A stretch of 64,000 nt of DNA, from the NCBI GenBank assembly GCA_001899255.1, contig MKVX01000002.1, forward strand, positions 124,001-188,000, given 5' to 3'. This document shows positions 9,163 to 17,536 of this stretch, in pieces (within the stretch, counting starts at the first letter, position 1; each line of letters opens with the position of its first letter). Made by a program: the position numbers and the translations under genes. The DNA comes from Rhizobiales bacterium 62-47 (GTDB lineage: Bacteria > Pseudomonadota > Alphaproteobacteria > Rhizobiales > Xanthobacteraceae). A model generated the notes under the pieces. It ran no database searches. It had not been told where the DNA came from and saw nothing but the letters and a program-made list of their open reading frames with translations.

Positions 9163-10005
9163 ATGGCAGCCACGACGATCTTTCAGCGCGGCGCGGTGAC
9201 GGTGTCGGACTATCGCTGCGAGGCAGGTCCGGGCGACCGGCCCTATGCCGAGCAGCATCGCTGCCACTCGATCTCCTATGTGCGCAAGGGCAGCTTCGGC
9301 TGCAACACGCGGGGACACGCCTACGATCTGGTCAGCGGATCGATCATGGTCGGCTATCCCGGCGACGAGTACGTCTGCACCCACGATCATCACGTCTGCG
9401 GCGACGAATGCCTGTCGTTCTTCCTCGCGCCCGAACTGGTCGAAGCGGTCGGCGGCCGCGCCGATCTCTGGCAAGCCGGCTGCATTCCGCCGCTGCCTGA
9501 CCTGATGGTGTTCGGCGAACTGGCGCAGGCCACCGCGTCGGGCGGCAGCGATCTCGGCCTCGACGAGATCGGCTACGGCTTCGCGACGCGCTTCGTGGCG
9601 ACGGTGACCGGCCACAGCAACAACCGGCGCCCGGCATCGGGCCGCGACCGCCGCCGCGCCATCGAGACCGCGGTGTGGATCGACGCGCATTCCGACCAGC
9701 CGATCGATCTGGAGCAGGCCGCGGCGACGGCGGATCTCAGCCCGTTTCATTTCCTGCGCGTGTTCGCCGATGTGCTCGGCGTCACCCCGCATCAGTATCT
9801 GGTGCGCTCGCGGTTGCGCCACGCCGCGCGGCTATTGGCCGACGACGCGCGCACGATCACCGACATCGCTTACGACGTCGGCTTCGGCGACCTGTCGAAT
9901 TTCGTGCGCACCTTCCGCCGCGCCGCCGGAGTTTCGCCGCGCGGATTCCGGCAGGCTTCCAAAGGCGACCGCAAGATTCTCCAAGAACGGCTGACGGCGC
10001 ACTGA
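9163..10005 (+). CDS. AraC-family transcriptional regulator
   Basis: A 280-residue regulator. The N-terminal half (about 1-145) is a cupin-like sensory region with cysteines and histidines in [14 protein letters not shown], which could bind a metal or a thiol-reactive ligand. The C-terminal 100 residues carry the two helix-turn-helix units of the AraC/XylS family: [19 protein letters not shown] and the hallmark [22 protein letters not shown], followed by GVSPRGFR. It starts at 9163. The small VOC gene begins 50 bases downstream on the same strand and could be a target or partner, but this is inference. Confidence 0.9.
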   Translation: MAATTIFQRGAVTVSDYRCEAGPGDRPYAEQHRCHSISYVRKGSFGCNTRGHAYDLVSGSIMVGYPGDEYVCTHDHHVCGDECLSFFLAPELVEAVGGRADLWQAGCIPPLPDLMVFGELAQATASGGSDLGLDEIGYGFATRFVATVTGHSNNRRPASGRDRRRAIETAVWIDAHSDQPIDLEQAAATADLSPFHFLRVFADVLGVTPHQYLVRSRLRHAARLLADDARTITDIAYDVGFGDLSNFVRTFRRAAGVSPRGFRQASKGDRKILQERLTAH

Positions 10006-10055
10006 CTAGGGTGGCTTCACGCAGCGCCGTTTCGCGCGCGCCAATGGAGACCATC

Positions 10056-10415
10056 ATGTACGACCATATCGGACTCAAGGTGAAAGACCTCGACGCCAGC
10101 GTGCGTTTCTACACGGCGGCGCTGCAGCCGCTCGGCTTCGTGCTGGCCTCGCGAGACGCTAGCGGCGCCGGCTTCGGCCCGCCGGACGCCCCGGCTTTGT
10201 GGCTCTATGCGGGCAATGGGGCGCGCGGCCCCGGCGCGCATATCGCCTTTCGCGCGAATAGCCACGGTGCCATCAAGCAGTTTCATGCCGCAGGGCTGAA
10301 GGCGGGCGGCCGCGACAACGGCGGCGCTGGTCCGCGCGCCGATTACGGCCCGAGCTATTACGCGGCGTTCCTGATCGATCCCGACGGCAACAATGTCGAG
10401 GCTGTGTGTGCGTGA
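10056..10415 (+). CDS. VOC-family (glyoxalase/dioxygenase fold) protein
   Basis: A 119-residue protein of the vicinal oxygen chelate superfamily. It begins MYDHIGLKVKDLDASVRFY, the usual first beta-alpha unit with a metal-ligand histidine at residue 4, and ends YYAAFLIDPDGNNVEAVC with the typical acidic ligand near the C-terminus. Single-domain members include glyoxalases and antibiotic-resistance proteins, and many have no known function. ATG 10056 is preferred over ATG 10044 because GGAGA precedes it at a good distance. It sits directly after the AraC regulator gene. Confidence 0.85.
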   Translation: MYDHIGLKVKDLDASVRFYTAALQPLGFVLASRDASGAGFGPPDAPALWLYAGNGARGPGAHIAFRANSHGAIKQFHAAGLKAGGRDNGGAGPRADYGPSYYAAFLIDPDGNNVEAVCA

Positions 10416-10428
10416 CTGTTTGTTCGCC

Positions 10429-10583
10429 GTCACCCCGAGGCGCTGTCGCGCAGCGACAGCCTCGAAGGGCGACGGCCGCCATCCCACATCTTGGGTTTAC
10501 CCAAGATGTGCTTTTGGAGGACGCAAGTTGGAGCGCCAACTTGCTATGGCTCGCGACAAAGTCGCTCGCACCTCAGGATGACG
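10429..10583. repeat. Palindromic repeat family A, copy 1, with nested internal palindromes
   Basis: The outer arms are GTCACCCCGAGG on the left and CCTCAGGATGAC on the right, with CCTCGAAGGGCGACGG in the left arm as in other copies. Inside are extra hairpins: CACATCTTGGGT with its exact complement at 10485-10510, GCAAGTTGG with CCAACTTGC at 10523-10544, and GCGAC-AAA-GTCGC at about 10552-10564. The element fills the gap between the VOC and SRPBCC genes. Confidence 0.85.
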
Positions 10584-10616
10584 CCGATTGATTTTTTGCT
10601 TCCGCGGAGAACGCCC

Positions 10617-11015
10617 ATGACTTCAATTCAGAAAGACATTCCGCTTGATGCACCCGCTGCCGACGTCTGGGACGCGGTGCGCGATTTCGGCGCGGTGCAC
10701 ACCCGGCTGGCGCCCGGCTTCGTCATCGATGCGAAACTCGACGGCGAGGCGCGGATCGTCACTTTCGCCAACGGCACCGTCGCACGCGAACTGCAGGTCG
10801 ATTGCGACGATAACAAACGGCGGCTGGTCTATGCCGTGGTCAGCGAACGCATCGCGCAACACAGCGCGTCGGTGCAGGTGATTGCCGACGGCGACGCCAG
10901 CCGCCTGGTGTGGATCGTCGACGTGCTGCCGCACGCGGTCGCGCCTTACATCGCTACACAGATGGAGCTGGCGGCAACCGCGATGCGCAAGACCTTCGCA
11001 CGCGCCGCCGCCTGA
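10617..11015 (+). CDS. SRPBCC-family (START-like/polyketide cyclase fold) protein
   Basis: A 132-residue small protein with the SRPBCC pattern: a first strand SIQKDIPLDAPAADVWDAVRDFG, central antiparallel strands with RIVTFANGTVARELQVD, and a long C-terminal helix APYIATQMELAATAMRKTF. This fold makes a deep hydrophobic ligand pocket; family members bind lipids, hormones or polyketides. No ligand is predictable. The ATG at 10617 is used because the upstream part of the frame lies in the palindromic repeat. It converges with the MATE transporter gene, which ends 10 bases later. Confidence 0.8.
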   Translation: MTSIQKDIPLDAPAADVWDAVRDFGAVHTRLAPGFVIDAKLDGEARIVTFANGTVARELQVDCDDNKRRLVYAVVSERIAQHSASVQVIADGDASRLVWIVDVLPHAVAPYIATQMELAATAMRKTFARAAA

Positions 11016-11025
11016 GCATCCACTC

Positions 11026-12459
11026 TTACGAGAAAGACGGCCGCGCGTCGTGCGCGCCCCATTTCGACCAGATCACGCTGGCGGAGGTGAGCACGCCGAG
11101 CAGGATCATCGAGGCCGCCGCCAGCAGGAAGAAGCTCATGCCGGATGCATCGCGCGTCGTCAGCCACCAGCCGCCGATGCCGATGAACAACAGCCGCACG
11201 GTTTGCGCCAGCACCGGACCGAGCACCTTGGCCGCGCCCTGCGAGGAGAAATACATCGAGGTGGCGAGGCCGAGGAACGCGTACATCGGCGCCGCCGTCG
11301 CCAGATATTGCCGGCTGGCGATCCGCACGCCGGCATCGTCGGTGAACAGGTCGATCCACAGATGCGGATAGATCGCGATGAACGTGCCGATGATACCGAC
11401 CACGAAGAACGAAATGCCCGCCGCCACCCAGGTGATGTGCCGCGCGCGCGCGACGCGGCCCGCGCCGATCGCCATGCCGATCATCGGCACCGAGGCGATG
11501 CCGACGGCGAACGCCAGCGACGTCAGCATGAATTCCAGCCGCGCCCCGATGCCGTAACCGGCCAGCGTTTCGGTGCCGAAGCGCGCCAGCATGTGGGTGA
11601 AAATGGTGATGGTCAGCACCGATTGCAGCGGCGAGAAGCACGCGATGGCGCCGACCTTGAGAATGTCGACGAACATAGCGCGCTCGATGCGCAACCGCCG
11701 CACGATCGGATTGATGCGGCCACGACCGGAGAACAGATACCAGGCCATGATCGCGGTGCCGATGCTGTAGGCGATCACCGTGCCGGCCGCGACGCCACGC
11801 ATGCCGAACTGCGGCACCGGCCCAAGACCGAGGCCGAGAATACCGCCGAGCACGATCTGGCACAGCGCCGAGTTGAGCACGATCATCGACGGCAGCTTCA
11901 TGTTGCCGGTGCCGCGCAGGATCGCGGCCAGCGTGCTCATCAGCCACGGCACCAGGGCCGCGCCGAAAAAGATCTGCGCATATCCCATCGCTTGCGCCAG
12001 CACGTTGCCTCGACCGCCAAGCGCTTCGAGCACACTCGCACCGAACGCCACCATGCCGACCGTGAAGCACAATCCGAAACAACCGCCGATCATCAGCGCA
12101 TGCGCCGCCAGCATCGCGGCGCGATTTGCATCGCCGGCGCCGAGCGCCCGCGCGATGGCCGACGACACGCCGCCGCCCATGGCGCCACCGGACATCGTCA
12201 TGGTCAGCATCACGAACGGAAACACCAGCGCCATCGCCGCCAGCGCCTCGGTGCCCAGCCTGCCGATGTAGGAGGTCTCCGCTATGACCACGCAGGTGCC
12301 GGCGCTCAGCGCCACGACATTCGGCACCGACAGCCGCACCAGCGTGCGCACGATCGGCCCATCGAGCAGCGGGTTCCTGGCCGGCGCCGTGGCCCGCGGC
12401 AGAGCGACCTCATCCCGCGCGACGACGACAGGAATTTCGGCAACCCCGATATCGGACAT
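11026..12459 (-). CDS. MATE-family multidrug/toxin efflux transporter
   Basis: A 477-residue inner-membrane protein with about twelve hydrophobic segments arranged as two six-helix halves. The first half opens PIVRTLVRLSVPNVVALSAGTCVVIAET, a common start for MATE exporters of the MatE family, which expel cationic drugs in exchange for protons or sodium. GGGVSSAIARALGAG in the first half is also typical. The start at 12459 is selected because AGGGAG lies four bases before it; an in-frame start at 12528 would add a low-quality segment. No regulator is adjacent. Substrates are unknown. Confidence 0.9.
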   Translation of the reverse strand: MSDIGVAEIPVVVARDEVALPRATAPARNPLLDGPIVRTLVRLSVPNVVALSAGTCVVIAETSYIGRLGTEALAAMALVFPFVMLTMTMSGGAMGGGVSSAIARALGAGDANRAAMLAAHALMIGGCFGLCFTVGMVAFGASVLEALGGRGNVLAQAMGYAQIFFGAALVPWLMSTLAAILRGTGNMKLPSMIVLNSALCQIVLGGILGLGLGPVPQFGMRGVAAGTVIAYSIGTAIMAWYLFSGRGRINPIVRRLRIERAMFVDILKVGAIACFSPLQSVLTITIFTHMLARFGTETLAGYGIGARLEFMLTSLAFAVGIASVPMIGMAIGAGRVARARHITWVAAGISFFVVGIIGTFIAIYPHLWIDLFTDDAGVRIASRQYLATAAPMYAFLGLATSMYFSSQGAAKVLGPVLAQTVRLLFIGIGGWWLTTRDASGMSFFLLAAASMILLGVLTSASVIWSKWGAHDARPSFS

Positions 12460-12603
12460 CTGCTCCCTGGCGCGGCCGAATGAATGACATCGGCGACCGG
12501 CGGCCGCTGTTGCCATCAGCACTATCACCGATTTCGCGTTCCACCATCCGCGTCCGGCGCATGGGCCTCTGTTCCACGCACCGTAAATTCCGCCACGCAG
12601 ACT

Positions 12604-13656
12604 TCAGCCGATCATCCAGTCGAGTGGCGCGTGGGCTGCCGCCGCGCCGGCGAGCCGCACCGGGATATGGCGGCCGCAACCGGCGGCCAGTCCCTCGAAC
12701 AGGCCTTCCAGCACGCGCGCGCAGGCCGGATGATAATCCGCAAGGCCATCCATCAACGTCCAGCTCTGCTGACGAAGCTGCAACGCATGGCCCGACGACA
12801 CAATCTCCACGCCATCGTCCTGCGCTGCGAGCAGCGCGCATAAGAATTTGCTGAAGTCGTGCGCGGTGCCGCGCGATGCACCGAGTCGCGGTGCGATCTC
12901 GTCGTAATGCTGCATGCCGATCAGCTTGCCGGTAAGATGCAGCAGGTAAGCCGCATCGACCGGGCCGAACACCTGCACCGCGACCGGCGCGGCGGTGCGG
13001 ACATATTCCATCGCGTAGTTGCGATAGGCCTTCTCCAGCCGCGCTTGCGGCCAGCTCGCAACCGGCAGCGCCGGGGCTTTCGCCGCGTCGAATAGCGGCG
13101 CTTCGAGATGCCGCGCGAACACCAGCCGCTGGTCCAGTTCGAGCGGATGATCGTATTCGCAATAGTAGCCTTCGAGGCCGTCCTGACCGTCCACCGATTG
13201 CTTGGTGCAGACGAAGCCGACATTGGGATTGCCGAGCGTGACGCCGTTATTGGCGTGCCAGCCGCGCAGCATGGCGCGCGACACTTCGCCGGGGACGCCG
13301 CAGATCGCGGTACCGCGCCAGATCCAGCGCGGCGGCGGATAGCGCACCCACACCTTGCGGTCGTTCTCGTACATGTATTCGACGGAGACGCCGCCGATCC
13401 AGTTCGACAGATAGTGATACTGCGCGGCCGCCACCGCCGGCGGCAGGCCATCGAGACCAAGCTTCTTGAGCCCCGGCAGAAAACGCTCCTGCTGCTGACG
13501 GCGAAAAACCCGAAACACAAACTCGGCGGCGTCCGCCGTGCCGCGCCGGGTGACGATGGTGAGGATCAGGCCGGTGAAATAGGCGTGATAGAGATCGGCA
13601 ACGGCGCGCCACGCCAGCCAGCGCGGCTCCTTGCTGTCGTGCTGCACTTCCACCAT
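12604..13656 (-). CDS. Unrecognised conserved-looking protein
   Basis: A 350-residue soluble protein with no signal peptide or membrane segment. I do not recognise its family. It is rich in aromatic residues (YHYLSNWIGGVSVEYMY, RYPPPRWIWRG, GYYCEYDHPLELDQRL) and has a C-terminal helical half. The start at 13656 follows a strong GGAGG site at a spacing of about six; a start at 13680 would place that site inside the gene. Codon use looks like its neighbours. It could be an enzyme, since His, Cys, Glu and Asp residues cluster in GYYCEYDHP, but no function is claimed. Confidence 0.7.
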   Translation of the reverse strand: MVEVQHDSKEPRWLAWRAVADLYHAYFTGLILTIVTRRGTADAAEFVFRVFRRQQQERFLPGLKKLGLDGLPPAVAAAQYHYLSNWIGGVSVEYMYENDRKVWVRYPPPRWIWRGTAICGVPGEVSRAMLRGWHANNGVTLGNPNVGFVCTKQSVDGQDGLEGYYCEYDHPLELDQRLVFARHLEAPLFDAAKAPALPVASWPQARLEKAYRNYAMEYVRTAAPVAVQVFGPVDAAYLLHLTGKLIGMQHYDEIAPRLGASRGTAHDFSKFLCALLAAQDDGVEIVSSGHALQLRQQSWTLMDGLADYHPACARVLEGLFEGLAAGCGRHIPVRLAGAAAAHAPLDWMIG

Positions 13657-13690
13657 GCGCCGCCTCCGTTTTCCCACCATTCATCGTTTG

Positions 13691-13812
13691 TCACGGCCGG
13701 GCATAGCCATTCGAAGAACGGCGTCGCTTCGCTCGCCTGTCCCAACCATCCACGTCTTGTCTGCTGAGGTACTATGAAGACGTGGATGCCCGGCACAAGG
13801 CCGGGCATGACG
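13691..13812. repeat. Palindromic repeat family B, copy 1 (left arm altered)
   Basis: Left arm CACGGCCGGGCATAGCC ... CCATCCACGTCTT and right arm AAGACGTGGATGCCCGGCACAAGGCCGGGCATGACG form a long inverted repeat with the shared core CCACGTCTT/AAGACGTGG. Compared with the other two copies the left arm carries about 35 extra bases (ATTCGAAGAACGGCG and following). It lies upstream of the unrecognised gene that starts at 13656. Confidence 0.85.
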
Positions 13813-13836
13813 GAAAGATCGGTAACCGCGCGACGT

Positions 13837-13932
13837 CGTCATCCTGAGGTGCGAGCGTAGCGAGCCTCGAAGGATGCACGACCGTCACCCTTCGAGGCTC
13901 GCCGCAAACGCGGCTCGCACCTCAGGGTGACG
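13837..13932. repeat. Palindromic repeat family A, copy 2
   Basis: Starts CGTCATCCTGAGGTGCGAG, has CCTCGAAGGATGC and the reverse CCTTCGAGGCTCG in the centre, and ends GCACCTCAGGGTGACG. It can fold into two adjoining hairpins or one long one. It ends four bases before the dcd stop codon, so it may also act at the end of that transcript. Confidence 0.88.
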
Positions 13933-13936
13933 AAAT

Positions 13937-15043
13937 CTACGCCCGGAAATGCTTCGACAGCTTCAGGCCCTGCGCCTGATAGTTGGAGCCGATGCGCTGG
14001 CCATACAGCGCGTCGGGCCGCGCCAGCATCTTCTCGTAGATCAGCCGGCCGACGATCTGGCCGTGCTCGAGAATGAACGGCACCTCGCGCGAGCGCACTT
14101 CCAGCACGGCGCGCGCGCCCTGCCCGCCCGCACCGGCATAACCGAAGCCGGGATCGAAGAAGCCGGCATAGTGCACGCGGAATTCACCGACCAGCGGATC
14201 GAACGGCACCATCTCGGCGGCGTAATCCGGCGGCACCTGCACCGCTTCCTTCGAGGCGAGAATGTAGAACTCGCCGGGATCGAGGATCAGGCTGCCGTCC
14301 TTGCGCGCGGCAATCGGTTCCCAGAATTCGCCGACCGAATAACCGCCGCGCCGGTCGATATCGACGACGCCGGTGTGCCGCTTGGCACGATAGCCGACGA
14401 AGCCGCCGGAGTTCTCGCCGGACAGATCGACGCTCAACGCAAGGCCGCCGGTGAGATCGGCGTCGTCGATATCGACCAGCCGCTCCCGCGCGTGCAACGC
14501 TTCGAGTTCGTCGGTGGTGAGAATGGCGTCGCCGGTGCGGAAGCGTACCTGCGACAGCCGCGATCCCTCGCGCAGCAGCACCGGAAATGTCTTCGGGCTG
14601 ATTTCGGCATAGAGCGGCCCGTGATAGCCGGCGCCGATCATGTCGAAGCGCCGCGTGCCGTCGGCGATGACGCGGGTGAACACGTCGAGCCGTCCGGTCG
14701 AGCTTTTCGGATTGGCGGCGGCGACGATTTCCGGCGGCAGCGCCAGGCTCTCCAGCAGCGGCACGATGTAGACGCAGTTGGTTTCCAGCACCGCCCCGTC
14801 AGACAGATCGATCTCGTGCAGTTTCAATTCGTCGATGCGTTCGGCGACCGTCGCGTCCGGCCCCGGCAGGAAGCTGGCGCGCACCCGATAGGCGATGTTG
14901 CCGAGCCGCAGATCGAGGCTGGCCGGCTGGATCTGGCTCTCGACGAACGGATATTCCGGCAGGATCAGCCCGGCATCGGTCATCGCCGCAATCATGCGGT
15001 CGGACAGAATTCCGTTGGCATCTGGGGCAAGCGTAAACGGCAC
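13937..15043 (-). CDS. dcd: 2'-deoxycytidine 5'-triphosphate deaminase, double-length form
   Basis: A 368-residue protein of the long alphaproteobacterial dCTP deaminase type, in which two dUTPase-like halves are joined. Each half shows the trimeric dUTPase-fold motifs: SLDLRLGNIAYRVRASF and NPKSSTGRLDVFTRV in the first, and HYAGFFDPGFGYAG with EVRSREVPFILEHGQIVGRLIYE in the second. The reaction converts dCTP to dUTP and ammonia for thymidylate synthesis. The ordinary bacterial enzyme is about 190 residues, so the length itself marks the subfamily. It is divergent from metZ; the SAM-II leader lies in the gap. Confidence 0.92.
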   Translation of the reverse strand: MPFTLAPDANGILSDRMIAAMTDAGLILPEYPFVESQIQPASLDLRLGNIAYRVRASFLPGPDATVAERIDELKLHEIDLSDGAVLETNCVYIVPLLESLALPPEIVAAANPKSSTGRLDVFTRVIADGTRRFDMIGAGYHGPLYAEISPKTFPVLLREGSRLSQVRFRTGDAILTTDELEALHARERLVDIDDADLTGGLALSVDLSGENSGGFVGYRAKRHTGVVDIDRRGGYSVGEFWEPIAARKDGSLILDPGEFYILASKEAVQVPPDYAAEMVPFDPLVGEFRVHYAGFFDPGFGYAGAGGQGARAVLEVRSREVPFILEHGQIVGRLIYEKMLARPDALYGQRIGSNYQAQGLKLSKHFRA

Positions 15044-15163
15044 CTGAATCGTCCTTGAAATCGCATATCCGCCGACTGGAACACCGAGAATACACGCTCT
15101 TACCGGTTATCCGATGGCCGGCTTGACGGAAAGGGCGGCCCGGATTATCAGCAGGACTTATCC

Positions 15164-15222
15164 CGTGGTGATTTGAGCCGGCCGGCTTGCAGCCACGTTA
15201 AAGAAATCGCTAAACAGGCCGG
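15164..15222 (+). promoter_or_regulatory. SAM-II riboswitch aptamer
   Basis: The sequence matches the SAM-II consensus: stem CGTGG (15164-15168) with CCACG (15193-15197), the conserved loop TGATTTGAGCCGG, TTGCAG before the second strand, then GTTAAA and CGCTAAA followed by CAGGCCGG, which can pair back to the CCGGCC in the loop to make the pseudoknot. SAM-II elements bind S-adenosylmethionine and sit before methionine genes in alphaproteobacteria, which fits the metZ gene that follows. Confidence 0.95.
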
Positions 15223-15244
15223 GGACCAATGTGATCCCGGCCTG
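15215..15244 (+). promoter_or_regulatory. Candidate antiterminator hairpin of the metZ leader
   Basis: CAGGCCGGGGA (15215-15225) can pair with TCCCGGCCTG (15235-15244). Its left strand overlaps the 3' tail of the SAM-II pseudoknot and its right strand overlaps the left strand of the downstream terminator, so the structures exclude one another. This is the arrangement expected for SAM-dependent transcription attenuation. Confidence 0.7.
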
Positions 15245-15269
15245 TGGAAATTTTCCAGGCCGGTTTTTT
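15237..15269 (+). terminator. Intrinsic terminator in the metZ leader (attenuator)
   Basis: CCGGCCTG (15237-15244) pairs with CAGGCCGG (15256-15263) around an A/T-rich loop, followed directly by six T residues. It lies 31 bases before the metZ start codon, after the SAM-II aptamer, and looks like the off-state of the riboswitch. Confidence 0.85.
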
Positions 15270-15300
15270 GTGGCCGTTTGCTGGCCACGACGGAGGTCAC

Positions 15301-16500
15301 ATGTCCGAGTCGAAGTCCGCTGCAACCGCCGCCTACCGCCCGGAAACCCGCCTGATCCATTCCGGCGTCTTGCGCTCGCAATTCAACGAGACGTCGGAAG
15401 CGCTGTTCCTGACGCAAGGCTTCGTCTACGACACCGCCGAACAGTGCGAGGCGCGCTTCAAGGGCGAGGATCCCGGCTTCCTCTATTCGCGCTTTTCCAA
15501 TCCCAACATCTCGATGTTCGAGCGCCGCATGTGCGAACTCGAAGGCGCCGAGGCCGCGCGCGCCGCTGCCACCGGCATGGCCGCAGTGACCACCGCGATC
15601 CTCGCGCCATTGCGCAGCGGCGATCACGTCGTTGCCGCCAAGGCGATGTTCGGCTCCTGCCGCTACGTCGTCGAAGACCTGCTGCCGCGCTACGGCATCG
15701 CGTCGACGCTGGTCGACGGACTCGATCTCGAGCAGTGGCGCAAGGCGATGCGGCCCAACACCCGCACCTGCTTCCTCGAAAGCCCGACCAACCCGACGCT
15801 CGACGTGCTCGATATCGCCGCCATCGCGGAGATTGCGCATCAGGCCGGCGCGCGGCTGATCGTCGACAACGTGTTCGCGACGCCGCTGTGGCAGAGTCCG
15901 CTGCAACTCGGCGCCGACGTCGTGGTGTATTCGGCGACCAAGCACATCGACGGTCAGGGCCGCTGTCTCGGCGGCATCATCCTGTCGTCGAACGATTTCA
16001 TCCAGGAGCACATTCACAATTTCATGCGGCAGACCGGCCCGTCGATGTCGCCGTTCAACGCCTGGACCCTGGTGAAGGGACTGGAGACGCTGGCGATCCG
16101 CGTGCGCCAGCAGACGCAAACCGCCGCCACCATCGCCGACGCGCTGGCGCAGCATCCGAAGATTTCGCGGCTGATCTATCCGGGCCGCGCCGATCATCCG
16201 CAGGCAGCACTGGTGAAGAAACAGATGCGCGCCGGATCGACCTTGATCGGCTTCGAGGTCAAAGGCGGCAAGGCGGCGGCCTTCCGCTTTCTCAACGGGC
16301 TGAAGCTGTCGCGCATCAGCAACAACCTCGGCGACGCACGCAGCCTGGTCACGCATCCGGCCACCACGACGCATCAGCGGCTGACGCCGGAAGCGCGCGG
16401 CGAACTCGGTATCAGCGAAGGATTCATCCGCTTCTCGGCCGGGCTGGAGCATGTCGACGACCTGATCGAGGACATGCACGCCGCGCTTGAGAATGCGTGA
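15301..16500 (+). CDS. metZ: O-succinylhomoserine sulfhydrylase
   Basis: A 399-residue PLP enzyme of the Cys/Met metabolism family that joins sulfide to O-succinylhomoserine to give homocysteine. Visible motifs are SRFSNPN near residue 63, the ESPTNPTL substrate-binding region (160-167), VDNVFATP, and the Schiff-base lysine 214 in YSATKHIDGQG. The start at 15301 follows a GGAGG site and places the riboswitch and attenuator upstream; the frame is open further upstream but that part is the structured leader. The SAM-II element implies shut-off when SAM is abundant. A PhzF-like gene follows after 23 bases. Confidence 0.95.
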   Translation: MSESKSAATAAYRPETRLIHSGVLRSQFNETSEALFLTQGFVYDTAEQCEARFKGEDPGFLYSRFSNPNISMFERRMCELEGAEAARAAATGMAAVTTAILAPLRSGDHVVAAKAMFGSCRYVVEDLLPRYGIASTLVDGLDLEQWRKAMRPNTRTCFLESPTNPTLDVLDIAAIAEIAHQAGARLIVDNVFATPLWQSPLQLGADVVVYSATKHIDGQGRCLGGIILSSNDFIQEHIHNFMRQTGPSMSPFNAWTLVKGLETLAIRVRQQTQTAATIADALAQHPKISRLIYPGRADHPQAALVKKQMRAGSTLIGFEVKGGKAAAFRFLNGLKLSRISNNLGDARSLVTHPATTTHQRLTPEARGELGISEGFIRFSAGLEHVDDLIEDMHAALENA

Positions 16501-16523
16501 GGTCAATTCGTGAGCACGATGCC

Positions 16524-17363
16524 ATGACAGTATTCGATTTCCGACAGGTCGATGTCTTCGCCGGCGAACGGCTCAAGGGCAATCCGCTGGCCGTGGTGAT
16601 CGGCGCCGATGGACTGTCCGACGACACCATGGCGGCGTTCGCCAACTGGACCAATCTCAGCGAGACCACCTTTCTGCTCAAGCCGACCTTGCCGGAGGCC
16701 GATTACCGGCTGCGCATCTTCACGCCGACCGGCGAATTGCCATTCGCCGGTCATCCGACGCTCGGCAGTTGCCATGTCTGGCTCAGTCTCGGCCACACGC
16801 CGCGGCAAGAGCATGTCGTTCAACAATGCGGCGCCGGACTGGTGCGGATCAAGCGCGACGCCACGCGGCTCGCTTTCGCCGCGCCGCCGCTGCTGCGCAC
16901 CGGCGCCGTCGAAGCGCACCTTCTCGAGCAGATCGCAACCGGACTGCGGATCGGCCCCGAGGATATCAAGGCTTCGCAATGGATCGACAACGGACCCGGC
17001 TGGGTCGCCGTGCTATTGGCATCGCGTGCCGAGGTGCTGGCGCTGCAGCCGGACCATGCGGCGCTCGGCGATCTCAAACTCGGCGTGATCGCGCCGTGGA
17101 ACGCCACCCGCGACGGAACCGAGGCCGCATTCGAGGTGCGCGCGTTTATCGCGCCGCGCGCCAGCGAGGATCCAGTCACCGGCAGCCTCAACGCCGGTCT
17201 GGCGCAATGGCTGATCGCGGCCGGCCTCGCGCCCGCAACCTACATCGCCAGACAGGGAACCGTGCTCGGACGCGCCGGCCGCGTTCATGTGATCAGCGAT
17301 GGCGGCGACATCTGGATCGGCGGTGAAATCACCATCTGCATCGAGGGACGATTGACTCTGTGA
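16524..17363 (+). CDS. PhzF-family epimerase/isomerase
   Basis: A 279-residue protein of the PhzF phenazine-biosynthesis-like superfamily (DAP-epimerase fold). The N-terminus VDVFAGERLKGNPLAVV and the catalytic glutamate in NWTNLSETTFLL (Glu47) are present, as are GELPFAGHPTLG and the C-terminal SEDPVTGSLNAGLAQWL motif. True phenazine genes are absent, and most relatives have unknown substrates, so only isomerase-like activity is suggested. The start at 16524 is chosen because 16497 would overlap the metZ stop. It probably shares the metZ transcript, being 23 bases downstream. Confidence 0.88.
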   Translation: MTVFDFRQVDVFAGERLKGNPLAVVIGADGLSDDTMAAFANWTNLSETTFLLKPTLPEADYRLRIFTPTGELPFAGHPTLGSCHVWLSLGHTPRQEHVVQQCGAGLVRIKRDATRLAFAAPPLLRTGAVEAHLLEQIATGLRIGPEDIKASQWIDNGPGWVAVLLASRAEVLALQPDHAALGDLKLGVIAPWNATRDGTEAAFEVRAFIAPRASEDPVTGSLNAGLAQWLIAAGLAPATYIARQGTVLGRAGRVHVISDGGDIWIGGEITICIEGRLTL

Positions 17364-17536
17364 CAGCGGCGCCGACAACCGCCGGCAGGCATCTTTTTCG
17401 GAAAAATCGCAAAAGACGAATGTTTTGTGTCCTCCAATGCGATGATTTGCACATCGCCATTGTCACACGCGCCCACTACAATGCCGTCGGCTCAAGGCCG
17501 TTTTGACCAACGCGATATCAAACACGAGGCGTTTCG

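Noticed and set aside
10882..12483. A 533-residue open frame on the plus strand
   Set aside because: Antisense to the MATE transporter and extremely His/Arg/Gln rich, as expected from a reverse frame of a membrane protein gene.
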